In this document: piece after piece, positions 26,816 to 36,471 of the stretch | How positions within the stretch are numbered: position 1 is the stretch's first letter | Layout of the letters: the number at the start of each line of letters is the position of its first letter | Source of the DNA: Aerococcaceae bacterium DSM 111020 | Lineage (GTDB): Bacteria > Bacillota > Bacilli > Lactobacillales > Aerococcaceae | DNA: 44,539 bases | Reading direction: 5' to 3' | NCBI GenBank assembly: GCA_015863185.1 | Contig: JACBXP010000015.1 | Coordinates: 1-44,539 of the forward strand | The notes under the pieces: model-generated | The model's input: only the letters and a program-made list of their open reading frames with translations | The model's database searches: none | What the model was told of the DNA's origin: nothing | Program-made: the position numbers and the translations under genes

Positions 26816-28229
26816 GATCTGCTCGAGTGAGGCGGTAAATCGCTTCTGCATAAATGGCAGTTGCACGGAATAAATCTGTTAATGAAATAAATTCATTTGC
26901 TTGATGCATCGTATCCGTTGAATCTGGGAATAATGCACCATACGCCACACCTCTTGGCATTAACCGACCAAAAGTTCCGCCTCCGATCACTTGTTCATGT
27001 CCTTCGAATCCTGTTTGTTTCTCATAGACATCCAAGAGCGTTCTCACTAGTGGATCATCACCGGATACATAATGTGGTGTTTTCGCTTCAGTCATAGATA
27101 CTTCTAAAGTATCATATTCAGCGACGGTCGCTTCAATGTTTTCTTGCATAGCCTCCGGTGATGTTCCTTGAGGAAAGCGGAAATTAGCATCGATCGTTCC
27201 TTTTTCAGACACATAATTGGCAATCCCAACATTCATCGACACATCTCCCATTAAGTCATCATGATGAGGGGCCCCAATCTTAACCGCATCAAAATCTTCA
27301 TGGAGCAAATCACCTAATAATTGAATAAATTCGTCAGAAGCTGATAAATCCCATTCATAATTCATTAAGAAATTTGCTAAGAAAGTCGCCGCATTATATC
27401 CTTTCTCTGGTGTAGAGCCATGTGCACTTTTACCATTTAATGTAAGCGTGATTTCATCATCTTGAATCACTGATGATCCATTTAAATATGTGTATTCATT
27501 GATGAACGCATCGAAAGCCGCTGCTATGTCTTCCAAGTCTGGTCCTTCTAGTATTGCAACAGCTTGTTCAGGAACCATATTGGAACGCAGTCCTGATTTA
27601 AAAGAAATAAGTGTGTACTGTCCGTCCATGCCACTGCCTGGCTCAATCTCTAAGATGGCTGACACATTTCCTTTTTCACCATTGATTATTGGGAATGTTG
27701 CATCTGGAGAAAAGCCAAAGTCCGGCATAGGAGCGTGTTCAAAATAATAATCCATATCTTGCCAGCCACTTTCTTCATCGGTGCCGACAATAAAATGAAT
27801 TTTCTTCTCGAATTCAACCCCTAATTCTTGGAGCATTTTGATGGCGAAATAAGCAGCAATGGTAGGCCCTTTGTCATCACTTGAACCTCTAGCATAAACG
27901 CGGTCATCAATAATTTGCGGTTCGAAAGGATCTGTATTCCATCCAGAACCCGCTGGTACGACATCTAAATGTCCTAAAATGCCCAGTATTTCTTCACCTT
28001 TACCAATCTCTAAATGCCCTGCCCAAGGTCCGAATTGTTTGGTTTTGAAACCATCTTCTTCTGCCATCGCTAGAAATTCTTCCAAGGCACGCTTCGGTCC
28101 AGGACCTACTGGCGCATCTTCGGTGGCATTTTCATCATCGCGAACCGAATCTATCCGCAATAAGCGGAATAAATCTTCCAATAAAGCTTCTTTTCTCTGT
28201 TCTACTTCATTTAACCAATTGATATTCAT
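26808..28229 (-). CDS. pepV: Dipeptidase PepV (M20 metallopeptidase)
   Basis: 473 aa, the family's usual length. Zinc-site motifs: LGHLDVVPAGSGW (first His), SSDDKGPTIA (bridging Asp), GTDEESGWQDMDYYF (catalytic Glu pair), DATFPIINGEKG, and DTMHQANEF near the end (last His). A lid/dimer domain lies at about 185-385. Cytoplasmic PepV splits a broad range of dipeptides including carnosine-type peptides, feeding amino acids from peptide uptake. ATG 28229 has AAGGAGTGG upstream; the longer frame to 28298 has no such site. It is divergent from the pyruvate-kinase-like gene. Confidence 0.93.
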   Translation of the reverse strand: MNINWLNEVEQRKEALLEDLFRLLRIDSVRDDENATEDAPVGPGPKRALEEFLAMAEEDGFKTKQFGPWAGHLEIGKGEEILGILGHLDVVPAGSGWNTDPFEPQIIDDRVYARGSSDDKGPTIAAYFAIKMLQELGVEFEKKIHFIVGTDEESGWQDMDYYFEHAPMPDFGFSPDATFPIINGEKGNVSAILEIEPGSGMDGQYTLISFKSGLRSNMVPEQAVAILEGPDLEDIAAAFDAFINEYTYLNGSSVIQDDEITLTLNGKSAHGSTPEKGYNAATFLANFLMNYEWDLSASDEFIQLLGDLLHEDFDAVKIGAPHHDDLMGDVSMNVGIANYVSEKGTIDANFRFPQGTSPEAMQENIEATVAEYDTLEVSMTEAKTPHYVSGDDPLVRTLLDVYEKQTGFEGHEQVIGGGTFGRLMPRGVAYGALFPDSTDTMHQANEFISLTDLFRATAIYAEAIYRLTRADHD

Positions 28230-28254
28230 ATTTCCACTCCTTCTTGTTCTTTCA

Positions 28255-28263
28255 ATGATAACA
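28255..28263 (-). promoter_or_regulatory. Extended -10 promoter for pepV
   Basis: TGTTATCAT on the minus strand (28263-28255), about 25 nt before the pepV ATG. The -35 candidate (TTTCAC at 17 nt) is weak, consistent with an extended -10 type. Confidence 0.5.
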
Positions 28264-28353
28264 TGATTTTTTTGTGAGTGAAAGTTTTGTGAAAGCAAAA
28301 AATATCAATGACTTTTCAACAGCCATATTTCAACCTTTTTAAGAAGTATGTAG

Positions 28354-28359
28354 TATAAT
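28354..28359 (+). promoter_or_regulatory. -10 element for the pyruvate-kinase-like gene
   Basis: Perfect TATAAT with no convincing -35 at 17 nt; the gene's AGGAGG site and ATG follow within 35 nt. Confidence 0.5.
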
Positions 28360-28388
28360 ATAAGTAACAATTATAGGAGGTCGTTAGG

Positions 28389-29882
28389 ATGCTTATCGAT
28401 TCATCTTGCATTGAAGAAGTCTACCAGGAAACACTCGAATTACGTTATCACATCATTACAAAAGCTGAACAATTACAACAGAAATGGCATTTCGCGGATT
28501 CTCATGCTCATTCTTATTTTAATAAGCTCAATCTCAGTTATTATTTAGCTTTGCGTTCAGTAGATATTCGTCCCTTACAGAAAAAATTAGCCTACTTAGG
28601 ACTCTCATCTCTCAGTCGTATAGAAGATCATGTATTAGAGTCAATTGACGCACTACTTGCGACCTTAGAAAGAATGACACAGGTTCAAAGTCCTAGAGAC
28701 TACCCTATATTAAGTACCGAGGATCATAGCCAAGATTCAGCTGATAGTAATGCTCAACGCTTATTCGGAAAGGCATCTAATGATAATCATACCTCTATTA
28801 TGGTTACACTTTCTCGAGATTACACCCAAAAAGATATCAATAAATTAGTCAGCAATGGCATGGGGATTGCCCGCATCAATTGTGGCCACGACGTTCCTGA
28901 AGTATGGCGTCAAATGGTTCAATTTGTACAAGAAGCAAATGAAAAACTAAACAAAGAATGTCGCATGTTCTTTGATTTGGCCGGGCCTAAAATCCGTATT
29001 AAATGGCTCGTTCAAAGTTCTAATCAACAAAAGATTCAAGTCAATGATACCTTTTTGTTAACAGGCAATCCGAATATTAAAATTTCACCTGATTATGCCT
29101 TTCAAGTAGGGGTAGATGTCCCAGAGTTATTGGATGCCGTCACGGTCGGGGACCCGGTACTCATTGATGATGGCAGTATTGCGGGAGAAGTTCAAGAACG
29201 TGTAACTGAGGGACTTCTTGTTAAAGTTAGCCGCATTAATAAAAAGAAAGGTGTTCGCCTAAAAACAGAAAAAGGCATTAACTTTCCACAATCTGACATT
29301 GAACAATCTATTTTGACACAAAAAGATCACCGTGATTTACAAGAGATTATCGGGATGGCAGATATTATTGGGGTCTCTTTTGTCAAGACAAAAGAAGACA
29401 TGAAGACAGCAATCGACATCATACAAGCACAAAATCCGCATGAAGAGAAGATTCCGATTGTTGCTAAGATTGAAACTAAAAAAGGTGCCAAACATTTACC
29501 AGAAATTATCTTGTCTTTACCCGATAACCAACCCTTTGGTGTTATGGTAGCGCGAGGAGACTTAGCGGTTGAAACAGGATTTAAACGCTTGGGAGAATTG
29601 CAACAACAAATTTTATGGATTTGTGAAGCAGCTAATGTTCCTGTTATTTGGGCCACTCAAGTATTGGAGAATCTAGCCAAAACTGGGACACCGACTCGCT
29701 CAGAAATCACAGATATTACAGATGGCGCCGCCCGAGCAGACTGTGTCATGCTTAACAAAGGACCTTATATTGTCGATGCAGTCATCTTATTGAACGAATT
29801 ATTAGAAATAGCATCCGAGAATTCTTATAAACAACAACCCCTATCGCGGTCTTTAAAAATGGCAGAACGCGTCTTTAAATAA
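28389..29882 (+). CDS. Divergent pyruvate-kinase-like protein with N-terminal extension
   Basis: 497 aa. Residues about 135-480 carry the pyruvate kinase barrel: TSIMVTLSRDYT, GMGIARINCGHD (canonical GMNVARLNFSHG), FDLAGPKIRI, DDGSI, AKIETKKG with the catalytic Lys near 360, MVARGDLAVE, and ATQVLENLAKTGTPTRSEITD. Two canonical parts are missing or altered: there is no C-terminal allosteric domain, and an N-terminal helical domain of about 130 residues with DIRPLQKKLAYLGLSSLSRIEDHV replaces the usual start. The latter matches a family of pyruvate-kinase paralogues known from other bacteria. Most ligand residues are kept, so activity is plausible, but the true substrate is not known. It is monocistronic, divergent from pepV, with AGGAGG upstream. 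Confidence 0.82.
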   Translation: MLIDSSCIEEVYQETLELRYHIITKAEQLQQKWHFADSHAHSYFNKLNLSYYLALRSVDIRPLQKKLAYLGLSSLSRIEDHVLESIDALLATLERMTQVQSPRDYPILSTEDHSQDSADSNAQRLFGKASNDNHTSIMVTLSRDYTQKDINKLVSNGMGIARINCGHDVPEVWRQMVQFVQEANEKLNKECRMFFDLAGPKIRIKWLVQSSNQQKIQVNDTFLLTGNPNIKISPDYAFQVGVDVPELLDAVTVGDPVLIDDGSIAGEVQERVTEGLLVKVSRINKKKGVRLKTEKGINFPQSDIEQSILTQKDHRDLQEIIGMADIIGVSFVKTKEDMKTAIDIIQAQNPHEEKIPIVAKIETKKGAKHLPEIILSLPDNQPFGVMVARGDLAVETGFKRLGELQQQILWICEAANVPVIWATQVLENLAKTGTPTRSEITDITDGAARADCVMLNKGPYIVDAVILLNELLEIASENSYKQQPLSRSLKMAERVFK

Positions 29883-29885
29883 ATA

Positions 29886-29917
29886 GAAACCAGGAGATTC
29901 GTCTCCTGGTTTCTTTG
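29886..29917. terminator. Bidirectional terminator
   Basis: 12-bp perfect stem GAAACCAGGAGA / TCTCCTGGTTTC with a TTCG loop, between convergent genes; a short T-rich tail follows on the plus strand. Confidence 0.82.
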
Positions 29918-29925
29918 TCTATCTA

Positions 29926-30657
29926 TTATTTATCAATTAAGCCATAAGGAATCAACAATTGCTTCTCCCTATCCGTTAATTCTCGGTACTCTCCAATCGC
30001 TAATTCCGAATCCAACTCAAGGGGCCCCATCGAATGTCGATGCAATTGAAGGACAGTCTTTCCTACCGCTTCAAACATCCTTTTTACTTGATGGAATTTC
30101 CCTTCATAAATGGTCACTTGAATGGCTGTTTGATTCATTTCTTCATCTACTTCATCAATTTTTAATAACGCAGGTTGCGTTGTAAAATCGCCTAAATTCA
30201 ATCCCTTATCAAAAGCTTCAATGTCATCTTGAGTTACTATGCCATCAATTAAAGCGTGATAGGTTTTGGGTACTTTCTTTTTAGGTGACAATAATTGATG
30301 GGATAGTTGACCATTATTGGTCAACAGTAATAATCCCGTCGTATCGATATCTAATCTACCGACTGGAAATAAATCGACATGATGATAATCTAAAGCCACC
30401 CAGTCAATCACTGTTTCATGCTCTCGGTCTTCCGTGGCACTAATAATCCCATCAGGTTTATTTAACAATACATAATAACAAGCTTGGTAATGAATCGGAT
30501 CTCCCAAATAAGCTATTGTATCCTGATAAGGATCAATTTGAGCGTTTGGCTTTTTTGCTGTGGTTTCATTGATCGTTACCGAACCTTGATTGATAAGTTT
30601 TTTTACTTCTTTGCGACTACCGAAACCTGAATCAGCTAAAAATTTATCTAAACGCAT
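29926..30657 (-). CDS. RsuA/RluB-family pseudouridine synthase
   Basis: 243 aa. An N-terminal S4 RNA-binding domain (MRLDKFLADSGFGSRKEVKKLI) precedes the synthase domain with the catalytic-Asp motif GRLDIDTTGLLLLTN (about 102-116) and KTYHALIDG. It modifies a uridine in 16S or 23S rRNA; the short single-domain form and its place next to murJ/ytgP favour the RsuA (16S) type. Its ATG overlaps the last base of the flippase stop (TAATG), so it is translationally coupled. Confidence 0.9.
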   Translation of the reverse strand: MRLDKFLADSGFGSRKEVKKLINQGSVTINETTAKKPNAQIDPYQDTIAYLGDPIHYQACYYVLLNKPDGIISATEDREHETVIDWVALDYHHVDLFPVGRLDIDTTGLLLLTNNGQLSHQLLSPKKKVPKTYHALIDGIVTQDDIEAFDKGLNLGDFTTQPALLKIDEVDEEMNQTAIQVTIYEGKFHQVKRMFEAVGKTVLQLHRHSMGPLELDSELAIGEYRELTDREKQLLIPYGLIDK

Positions 30658-33020
30658 TAAAATACCCTCAATTTATCTTGAATATCTTTCCAACGATCAC
30701 CAATAATGAGTGATAATCGACCAAAGAAGCCGAGCCCAACGATGTAAACTAAGGCCGCAATTAAAACAGTAATAAATATTTTAACGAATGTTAATAGACG
30801 TCCTACCGGTCCAAATAACGCATTGAGGGAGAGATTCCAAACAAGGGCTACGACAGTCATCAATGCGGTCACAAGCATAATCACTAACACATGATTACGC
30901 ATGCTTTTTTTATCAATCGGTAAAATACTATCAATTTTACGCCACATTAAAATACTCGAAATAAGGAAAGCAATCATAGTTCCTAAGAGTGCCCCATGTG
31001 CATGCAATAGGCCGACCAAGGGATATTGTAATAAGATCTTAACTAAAATCGCGATCCCTAAAAATTTCACCGCTGCGCGTCGATAATTCATCGACTGAAG
31101 AATGGTTGAAAAGATAGTATAAGCACCTAGAGCGACACTCGATAATGCCCCAGTGACTAATAACGCAGGACCAGATTCACTTCCTGTCGCATAGAAGAAA
31201 CCATAGACATTATCGGCAATCGCCGCCATTCCAGTCGCTGCCGGTAACATAACAGCTAAGAAAATAAGTGTGATATTGGTCACTAATTCTCCTGTTTCAG
31301 TCAGATCGCCTTTTGAATAATTACGAGTGACTGCGGGAACTGCTGCGGTCGCCATTGATACTGCTAGCGATACGATGATCATCATTAATTTATCAACATC
31401 TAAACTGAGCACGCCATATAATTCACTAATCTCAACTAATAATAATGACGATGTCCGTTCTAGAATATGACTGAATGTATATGTATCAATCAATTGAATA
31501 ATGATAATTCCTGACCCTAAAAGGATAAATGGAATACTATCACGCAACATCAATTGAATACTATCTTTAAAGTTGATACTTACTTGATCATTCGATGCTT
31601 CAACTTTTTCGCGAATCGTCCCCCGGTGACGGAAATAGATAACTACTAAATAACTTAAAGCAATCAATGCACCAATGAAAGCTGCAAAGGTAGAATGTAC
31701 CACGGCTGTTGTTGCAGTACCTTCATAGACGCGCATGATTGCATAAGTGGCCGTTAACATATATGCCACACGAGCTAATTGTTCCAATACTTGAGAGATA
31801 GCGGTTGGACGCATATCATTAAAGCCTTGGAAATATCCTCTTAACAAACTCATCGCTGGTAAAATAATCAATGCTGGCACTAAAGAACGGATAACAAGGA
31901 TGGCGCCTTCTGGATTAACAGTTGAAGAATTAACGGCCAGAATCGGAGCTAAGGCGAATAATAAAGCCGCAGAAACGAGTCCTGTTCCGACCATAATAAG
32001 CATACTATTCTTGAAAAGCTTATCTGCGACGCGGTATTCATTCTTCGAATGGAAATAGGCCATTTGTTTGGCGATAGCACTCGGAAATCCTGCTGTTGCG
32101 ATCGCTAAAAATAGTGAATATGGCTTATAACCAACACTGTATAGTGTATTGGCTTGGGTATATTCCTGACCTAGCCATGTTGCCCAAGGTATAACATAGA
32201 GTGCTCCAATGACACGAGACAAAATATTTCCAATCGTTAACCATGTAGCCCCGCCTACAAAATGTTGGCTATCTTCAGTAGCGTCTTGATTAAACGAATT
32301 ATCCTCTTCTTGTTCCATTGCTTGCCCTAATTTTTCCTGGAAATCAGTGATTTGTAAAGTGTCATGAAAGGCTTGATCGGTTACGATAGGCCCTGGTTCC
32401 TCATGTAATTCTTCAGATAAATCATCGACAACATCTTCATTCGCTAACTGATTTTCTGTTGACGCATCGTCCTGTTTCTCTGACTCTTCATATTTTGTTG
32501 CATCGTTATTAGCTGAAGATGGTATCTCGATTTCTTCTAAATGCCTCTCCTCTGAATTTATCACTTCATTCGTCGAAATTATCTCATCCGTTTCTTGAGG
32601 AGAAGGCATCGCATCATGGGCGCCTTCTGATTGCTCAAGCTGTCCTCCTTCTTGTAAATCATTCATTTGTTCACTTGATTCTGGTCGAATCTGTGTTTCT
32701 TTTGAAGTGGATGCTTGCTTCGCTTTTCTTCTTCTTTTTTTCATCCGTTCGATTAATTTCGGAGTCTTAGAGTCAGTTGTAGACTCAGTCGTAGAAGAGG
32801 TTGAATCCTCTTCTAACGACTGTTCTTGTTCGTCAAAATAGTCTCCATCTAACGGTTGATTCGCATGTCTTTGGCGAAAGCGTTCACGACTTTCTTCACG
32901 TAAACGACGTCGCTCACGTTCCAAGTCCTCTGTCGTAAATTTCATTGTTTGGTCTAAATAATTGGCCTGTCGTTCCTCTTGAGACCAATTGTCTGGTGAG
33001 TTGTCATGTTTTTCGTCCAT
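30657..33020 (-). CDS. Lipid II flippase of the MurJ/YtgP type with long N-terminal extension
   Basis: 787 aa. Residues about 252-787 are a 14-helix MOP/MATE-type transporter starting GGATWLTIGNILSRVIGAL, with FPSAIAKQMA and SLLRGYFQGFNDMRPTAISQ typical of YtgP/SpoVB proteins. YtgP complements MurJ in E. coli and moves lipid-linked wall precursors across the membrane. The first 250 residues are hydrophilic, rich in Glu, Ser, Thr and Gln, with an early RERRRLREESRERFRQR basic stretch; typical homologues are about 540 aa, so this is an unusual cytoplasmic extension. AAGGAGG precedes the ATG. It lies between leuS (22 nt upstream) and rsuA (1-nt overlap). Confidence 0.9.
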   Translation of the reverse strand: MDEKHDNSPDNWSQEERQANYLDQTMKFTTEDLERERRRLREESRERFRQRHANQPLDGDYFDEQEQSLEEDSTSSTTESTTDSKTPKLIERMKKRRRKAKQASTSKETQIRPESSEQMNDLQEGGQLEQSEGAHDAMPSPQETDEIISTNEVINSEERHLEEIEIPSSANNDATKYEESEKQDDASTENQLANEDVVDDLSEELHEEPGPIVTDQAFHDTLQITDFQEKLGQAMEQEEDNSFNQDATEDSQHFVGGATWLTIGNILSRVIGALYVIPWATWLGQEYTQANTLYSVGYKPYSLFLAIATAGFPSAIAKQMAYFHSKNEYRVADKLFKNSMLIMVGTGLVSAALLFALAPILAVNSSTVNPEGAILVIRSLVPALIILPAMSLLRGYFQGFNDMRPTAISQVLEQLARVAYMLTATYAIMRVYEGTATTAVVHSTFAAFIGALIALSYLVVIYFRHRGTIREKVEASNDQVSINFKDSIQLMLRDSIPFILLGSGIIIIQLIDTYTFSHILERTSSLLLVEISELYGVLSLDVDKLMMIIVSLAVSMATAAVPAVTRNYSKGDLTETGELVTNITLIFLAVMLPAATGMAAIADNVYGFFYATGSESGPALLVTGALSSVALGAYTIFSTILQSMNYRRAAVKFLGIAILVKILLQYPLVGLLHAHGALLGTMIAFLISSILMWRKIDSILPIDKKSMRNHVLVIMLVTALMTVVALVWNLSLNALFGPVGRLLTFVKIFITVLIAALVYIVGLGFFGRLSLIIGDRWKDIQDKLRVF

Positions 33021-33042
33021 GATTAAACCTCCTTATATTGTC

Positions 33043-35460
33043 TTAATTGGCAACGATGTTAACCAATTTACCAGGCACAGCAATAACTTTGCGAACAGTC
33101 ATTCCCTCAATTGATGATTGAATGTCTTCATTATCAAGTGCAAGTGCCTCAAGCGCTTCTTTCGATAATTGCGGATCGATCATCAATTTGGTCTTAATTT
33201 TACCATTAACTTGAATGACAATTTCCACTTCATTATCAACAAGTTGATTCTCATCATAAGTCGGCCATGCTACTTCCGAAATACTCTCTTCATAGCCAAG
33301 TCTTTGCCAAACTTCTTCACCTAAATGTGGGGCAAAGGGGGCAAGAAGCTGAATAAATCCTTCGGCATATTCTCTTGGGAATATTTCAGCCGCCCGGGCT
33401 TCATTGATGAAAATCATCATTTGAGATATCGCGGTATTAAGATGCAATTGTTCGATATCTTCCGTCACTTTTTTCACTGTTTGATGATAAATTTTGGCTA
33501 AGGATGAATTCTCTTTATCCTGAATTTTCGTTGAGAGTTCGCCCTCTTCATCTAGGTAAAGTCGCCAAACACGGTCTAAGAAACGACGACTTCCTTCTAA
33601 CCCTTTTTCACTCCAAGCAATCGAAGCGTCCAATGGTCCCATAAACATTTCATACACTCGTAGTGTGTCTGCTCCAAATTTATGAACAACATCATCAGGA
33701 TTGACAACATTTCCTTTCGATTTGGACATCTTTTCATTATTACCACCCAAGATCATTCCTTGATTGAAGAGGCGTTGGAAAGGCTCTTCTGTCACGGCAA
33801 TGCCTAAATCATAGAGGAATTTATGCCAGAAACGGGCATACAGTAAGTGAAGCACCGCATGTTCTGCTCCACCGATGTAAAGGTCGACATTACGCCATTT
33901 GTTCATCGCTTCTCTGGAAACTAATTGTTCTGAATTATGAGGATCCATAAAACGTAGGAAATACCAAGAACTTCCTGCCCATTGTGGCATCGTATTTGTC
34001 TCACGACGTCCCTTCATTCCTGTCTCAGGATCTTCCACATATAACCATTCATCAATATTTGCCAATGGGGATTCGCCCGTTCCGCTCGGTTGAATATTAT
34101 CTGTCTTTGGTAACACAACCGGTAATTCTTCTTCAGGAACAGCGGTAGTGGTCCCATCCTCCCAATGAATAATTGGAATCGGTTCTCCCCAATAACGCTG
34201 ACGTGAAAAGACCCAATCTCGTAGACGATAATTGACTTGACGTACACCTTTGTCATTTTCTTCTAACCAGTCAATCATCACTTGATTTGCTTCTTCAATA
34301 TTCAAACCATCTAAGAATTGTGATTGAATATGCTCTCCGTCATCAATATATGCTCCTTCATGATTAGGGTCATGTTGAATAATGCGAATAATTGGTAAGT
34401 CATATTTTACCGCAAATTCATAATCACGTTCATCATGTCCTGGTACAGCCATCACTGCTCCCGTTCCATAAGAATAGAGAACATAATCCGCAATCCATAT
34501 CGGAATTGCATCGCCTGTGACTGGATGGAGGACATATCCTCCAGTAAAGACACCTGTTTTATCTTTATTCAATGATGTTCTATCTAAATCACTTTTTAAA
34601 GAAACATCTTGAATATATTTTTCAACTGTCGGACGCATCTCATCTGTTGTGACAACCTTTACGAGTGGATGCTCTGGAGCTAAGACAACATAAGAGAGGC
34701 CAAATAAAGTATCCGGACGAGTTGTATATGTTTGTAACTTCTCAGAATGTCCTTTAATTTGAAAATCGATGGTGGCTCCTTCAGAGCGGTCAATCCAGTT
34801 ACGTTGCATATCTTTGATACTTTCAGGCCAATCTAAATCATCTAAATCTTCTAGAAGCCGATCTGCGTAGTCCGTAATTTTCAGTACCCATTGTTTCATT
34901 GGACGGCGATATACAGGATGGCCCCCTCTCTCACTCAGCCCGTCAATCACTTCTTCATTGGCAAGAACAGTTCCTAAAGCTGGACACCAATTCACCATCA
35001 CTTCATCTTCATAGGCAAGTCCTTTTTCGAATAATTTCACAAAAATCCATTGTGTCCACTTATAGTATTCAGGATCTGTTGTGTTAATTTCACGGTCCCA
35101 ATCATAACTAAAGCCCAATGATTTGATTTGACGCTTGAAGTTGGCAATATTCTCTTCCGTAAATTCAGCAGGATCATTTCCTGTATCCAAGGCATATTGC
35201 TCTGCTGGTAATCCAAACGCATCCCAGCCCATTGGATGAAGTACATCATAGCCTTGTGCTCGCTTCATTCGCGATACAATATCGGTCGCTGTATATCCCT
35301 CAGGATGCCCGACATGGAGTCCTTGCCCCGAAGGATAAGGAAACATATCTAAAGCATAATACTTCGGATGATTAGGTCCTCGATCTTTTGTCTTAAATGT
35401 ATGGTTTTCGTCCCAATAATCTTGCCATTTTTTTTCAATTGTTAAATGATTGTATGCCAT
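33043..35460 (-). CDS. leuS: Leucyl-tRNA synthetase
   Basis: 805 aa. A class I synthetase: the HIGH-type motif (HVGH in [16 protein letters not shown]) near residue 48; the CP1 editing domain with TTRPDTLFG (about 235); KMSKSKGN near 577; and a C-terminal tRNA-binding domain. It charges tRNA-Leu and hydrolyses mischarged norvaline/isoleucine. Expression is controlled by the T-box leader upstream. It probably heads a transcript with murJ/ytgP and rsuA, as the gap to murJ is only 22 nt. Confidence 0.97.
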   Translation of the reverse strand: MAYNHLTIEKKWQDYWDENHTFKTKDRGPNHPKYYALDMFPYPSGQGLHVGHPEGYTATDIVSRMKRAQGYDVLHPMGWDAFGLPAEQYALDTGNDPAEFTEENIANFKRQIKSLGFSYDWDREINTTDPEYYKWTQWIFVKLFEKGLAYEDEVMVNWCPALGTVLANEEVIDGLSERGGHPVYRRPMKQWVLKITDYADRLLEDLDDLDWPESIKDMQRNWIDRSEGATIDFQIKGHSEKLQTYTTRPDTLFGLSYVVLAPEHPLVKVVTTDEMRPTVEKYIQDVSLKSDLDRTSLNKDKTGVFTGGYVLHPVTGDAIPIWIADYVLYSYGTGAVMAVPGHDERDYEFAVKYDLPIIRIIQHDPNHEGAYIDDGEHIQSQFLDGLNIEEANQVMIDWLEENDKGVRQVNYRLRDWVFSRQRYWGEPIPIIHWEDGTTTAVPEEELPVVLPKTDNIQPSGTGESPLANIDEWLYVEDPETGMKGRRETNTMPQWAGSSWYFLRFMDPHNSEQLVSREAMNKWRNVDLYIGGAEHAVLHLLYARFWHKFLYDLGIAVTEEPFQRLFNQGMILGGNNEKMSKSKGNVVNPDDVVHKFGADTLRVYEMFMGPLDASIAWSEKGLEGSRRFLDRVWRLYLDEEGELSTKIQDKENSSLAKIYHQTVKKVTEDIEQLHLNTAISQMMIFINEARAAEIFPREYAEGFIQLLAPFAPHLGEEVWQRLGYEESISEVAWPTYDENQLVDNEVEIVIQVNGKIKTKLMIDPQLSKEALEALALDNEDIQSSIEGMTVRKVIAVPGKLVNIVAN

Positions 35461-35489
35461 TTTATTACCTCACTTATAATTATTTTTTA

Positions 35490-35740
35490 AAAAATCGCCC
35501 TATATTATCCAGTCCAGCCAGATAACATAGGGCGTTAAACGCGGTACCACCTATATTTATAATAATGAAATCATTATTAATACTCTCAGACTATAACGCG
35601 GTCAACGGCTTATTCTAATGGATTCATCGTTCAAATAAGCATACATTAAATGAGTTCAATAACGCCACATGACTTGTTTCCACCAACCACAAGCTCGCTT
35701 AACAGTTCCGTTATCTACTAGTTCTAATGGGTCTATTTCC
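35490..35740 (-). ncRNA. T-box leader (Leu) of leuS
   Basis: T-box sequence GGTGGTACCGCG on the minus strand (35551-35540) is followed by a terminator hairpin (35534-35521 with 35509-35496, core CGCCCTAT/ATAGGGCG) and a TTTTTT run. A CTC triplet (35654-35652, in a GAACTCA context) is the likely Leu specifier; I have not confirmed the full stem I fold. Uncharged tRNA-Leu would permit leuS expression. Confidence 0.9.
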
Positions 35741-35746
35741 TGAGTT

Positions 35747-35775
35747 ATTATAACAAAATATACTTAAAGAAGCAA
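35747..35775 (-). promoter_or_regulatory. Promoter of the leuS T-box transcript
   Basis: Minus strand TTGCTT (35775-35770), 17-nt spacer and TATAAT (35752-35747), with TG one base before the -10 (extended -10). It is directly upstream of the leader. Confidence 0.7.
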
Positions 35776-35832
35776 ACATTCTTCATTTCTCACGCATTCT
35801 TTGCTAAAATATCCCAAAAGGAAGTGAATAAT

Positions 35833-36396
35833 TTGTTAAATGCATTACATTATAGTCATCAACTATTAAATGCACTGATTATAAAGTTTAAAAACGGCAT
35901 CTTTATTGATGGAACGATTGGTAATGGTCATGACATTCATCGAATTGTTTCCCATGACCAATTCGAAGGCCATGTCTATGGCTTTGACATCCAAGACGCC
36001 GCCATGGAAGCCACACATCTTAAATTGGTTGATGAAAATCCGATGAATTATACATTAGTTCAAGATACACATGCCAATCTACACAATTATTTAAAAAAAG
36101 ATGAACCCATTCATGGAGCTATCTTTAATCTAGGATATTTACCTGGAGGCGACCATCAGATCACCACTCAAGCAGATCAAACCTTAACGGCGATTCAGGC
36201 TATTCTAGAACGATTAGAAAAAGAAGGTCAAATTATCTTAGTGGTTTATTCCGGTCATCCTTCTGGTAAAGAAGAAAGTGCCCAATTACTTCAACAACTG
36301 AGCTTAATTCCTCAAGAAACTTTCCAAGTTCTGACGTATCAATTTATCAATCAAAAAAATTCTCCCCCTTATCTCATAGTCATTGAACGCAAATAA
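35833..36396 (+). CDS. mnmM: MnmM (YtqB) tRNA methyltransferase
   Basis: 187 aa class I SAM-dependent methylase. Motif I is IFIDGTIGNGHD (about 24-35), motif II HVYGFDIQDAA, then the family-typical NLGYLPGGDH and a terminal VVYSGHPSGKEE. The YtqB family was shown in Bacillus and Staphylococcus to convert nm5(s2)U34 to mnm5(s2)U34 in tRNA; I rely on this family knowledge. The start is a TTG at 35833 with GGAA about 10 nt upstream, and the product begins LLNALHYSHQLL, matching homologue starts. A GTG at 35824 overlaps the ribosome-binding site and is unlikely. Plus strand, between leuS and metK. Confidence 0.87.
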   Translation: MLNALHYSHQLLNALIIKFKNGIFIDGTIGNGHDIHRIVSHDQFEGHVYGFDIQDAAMEATHLKLVDENPMNYTLVQDTHANLHNYLKKDEPIHGAIFNLGYLPGGDHQITTQADQTLTAIQAILERLEKEGQIILVVYSGHPSGKEESAQLLQQLSLIPQETFQVLTYQFINQKNSPPYLIVIERK

Positions 36397-36410
36397 TATT
36401 TTTCTAACTA

Positions 36411-36469
36411 AACAAACCAATTGACCACACCTCTTTGATAGCATTGAGGATATGAGCAATTGGTTTGTT
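36411..36469. terminator. Long-loop terminator between mnmM and metK
   Basis: 13-bp arms AACAAACCAATTG / CAATTGGTTTGTT enclosing a 33-nt loop with its own CCTC/GAGG pairing. It lies between convergent genes. T-tracts are short on both sides. Confidence 0.65.
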
Positions 36470-36471
36470 GT

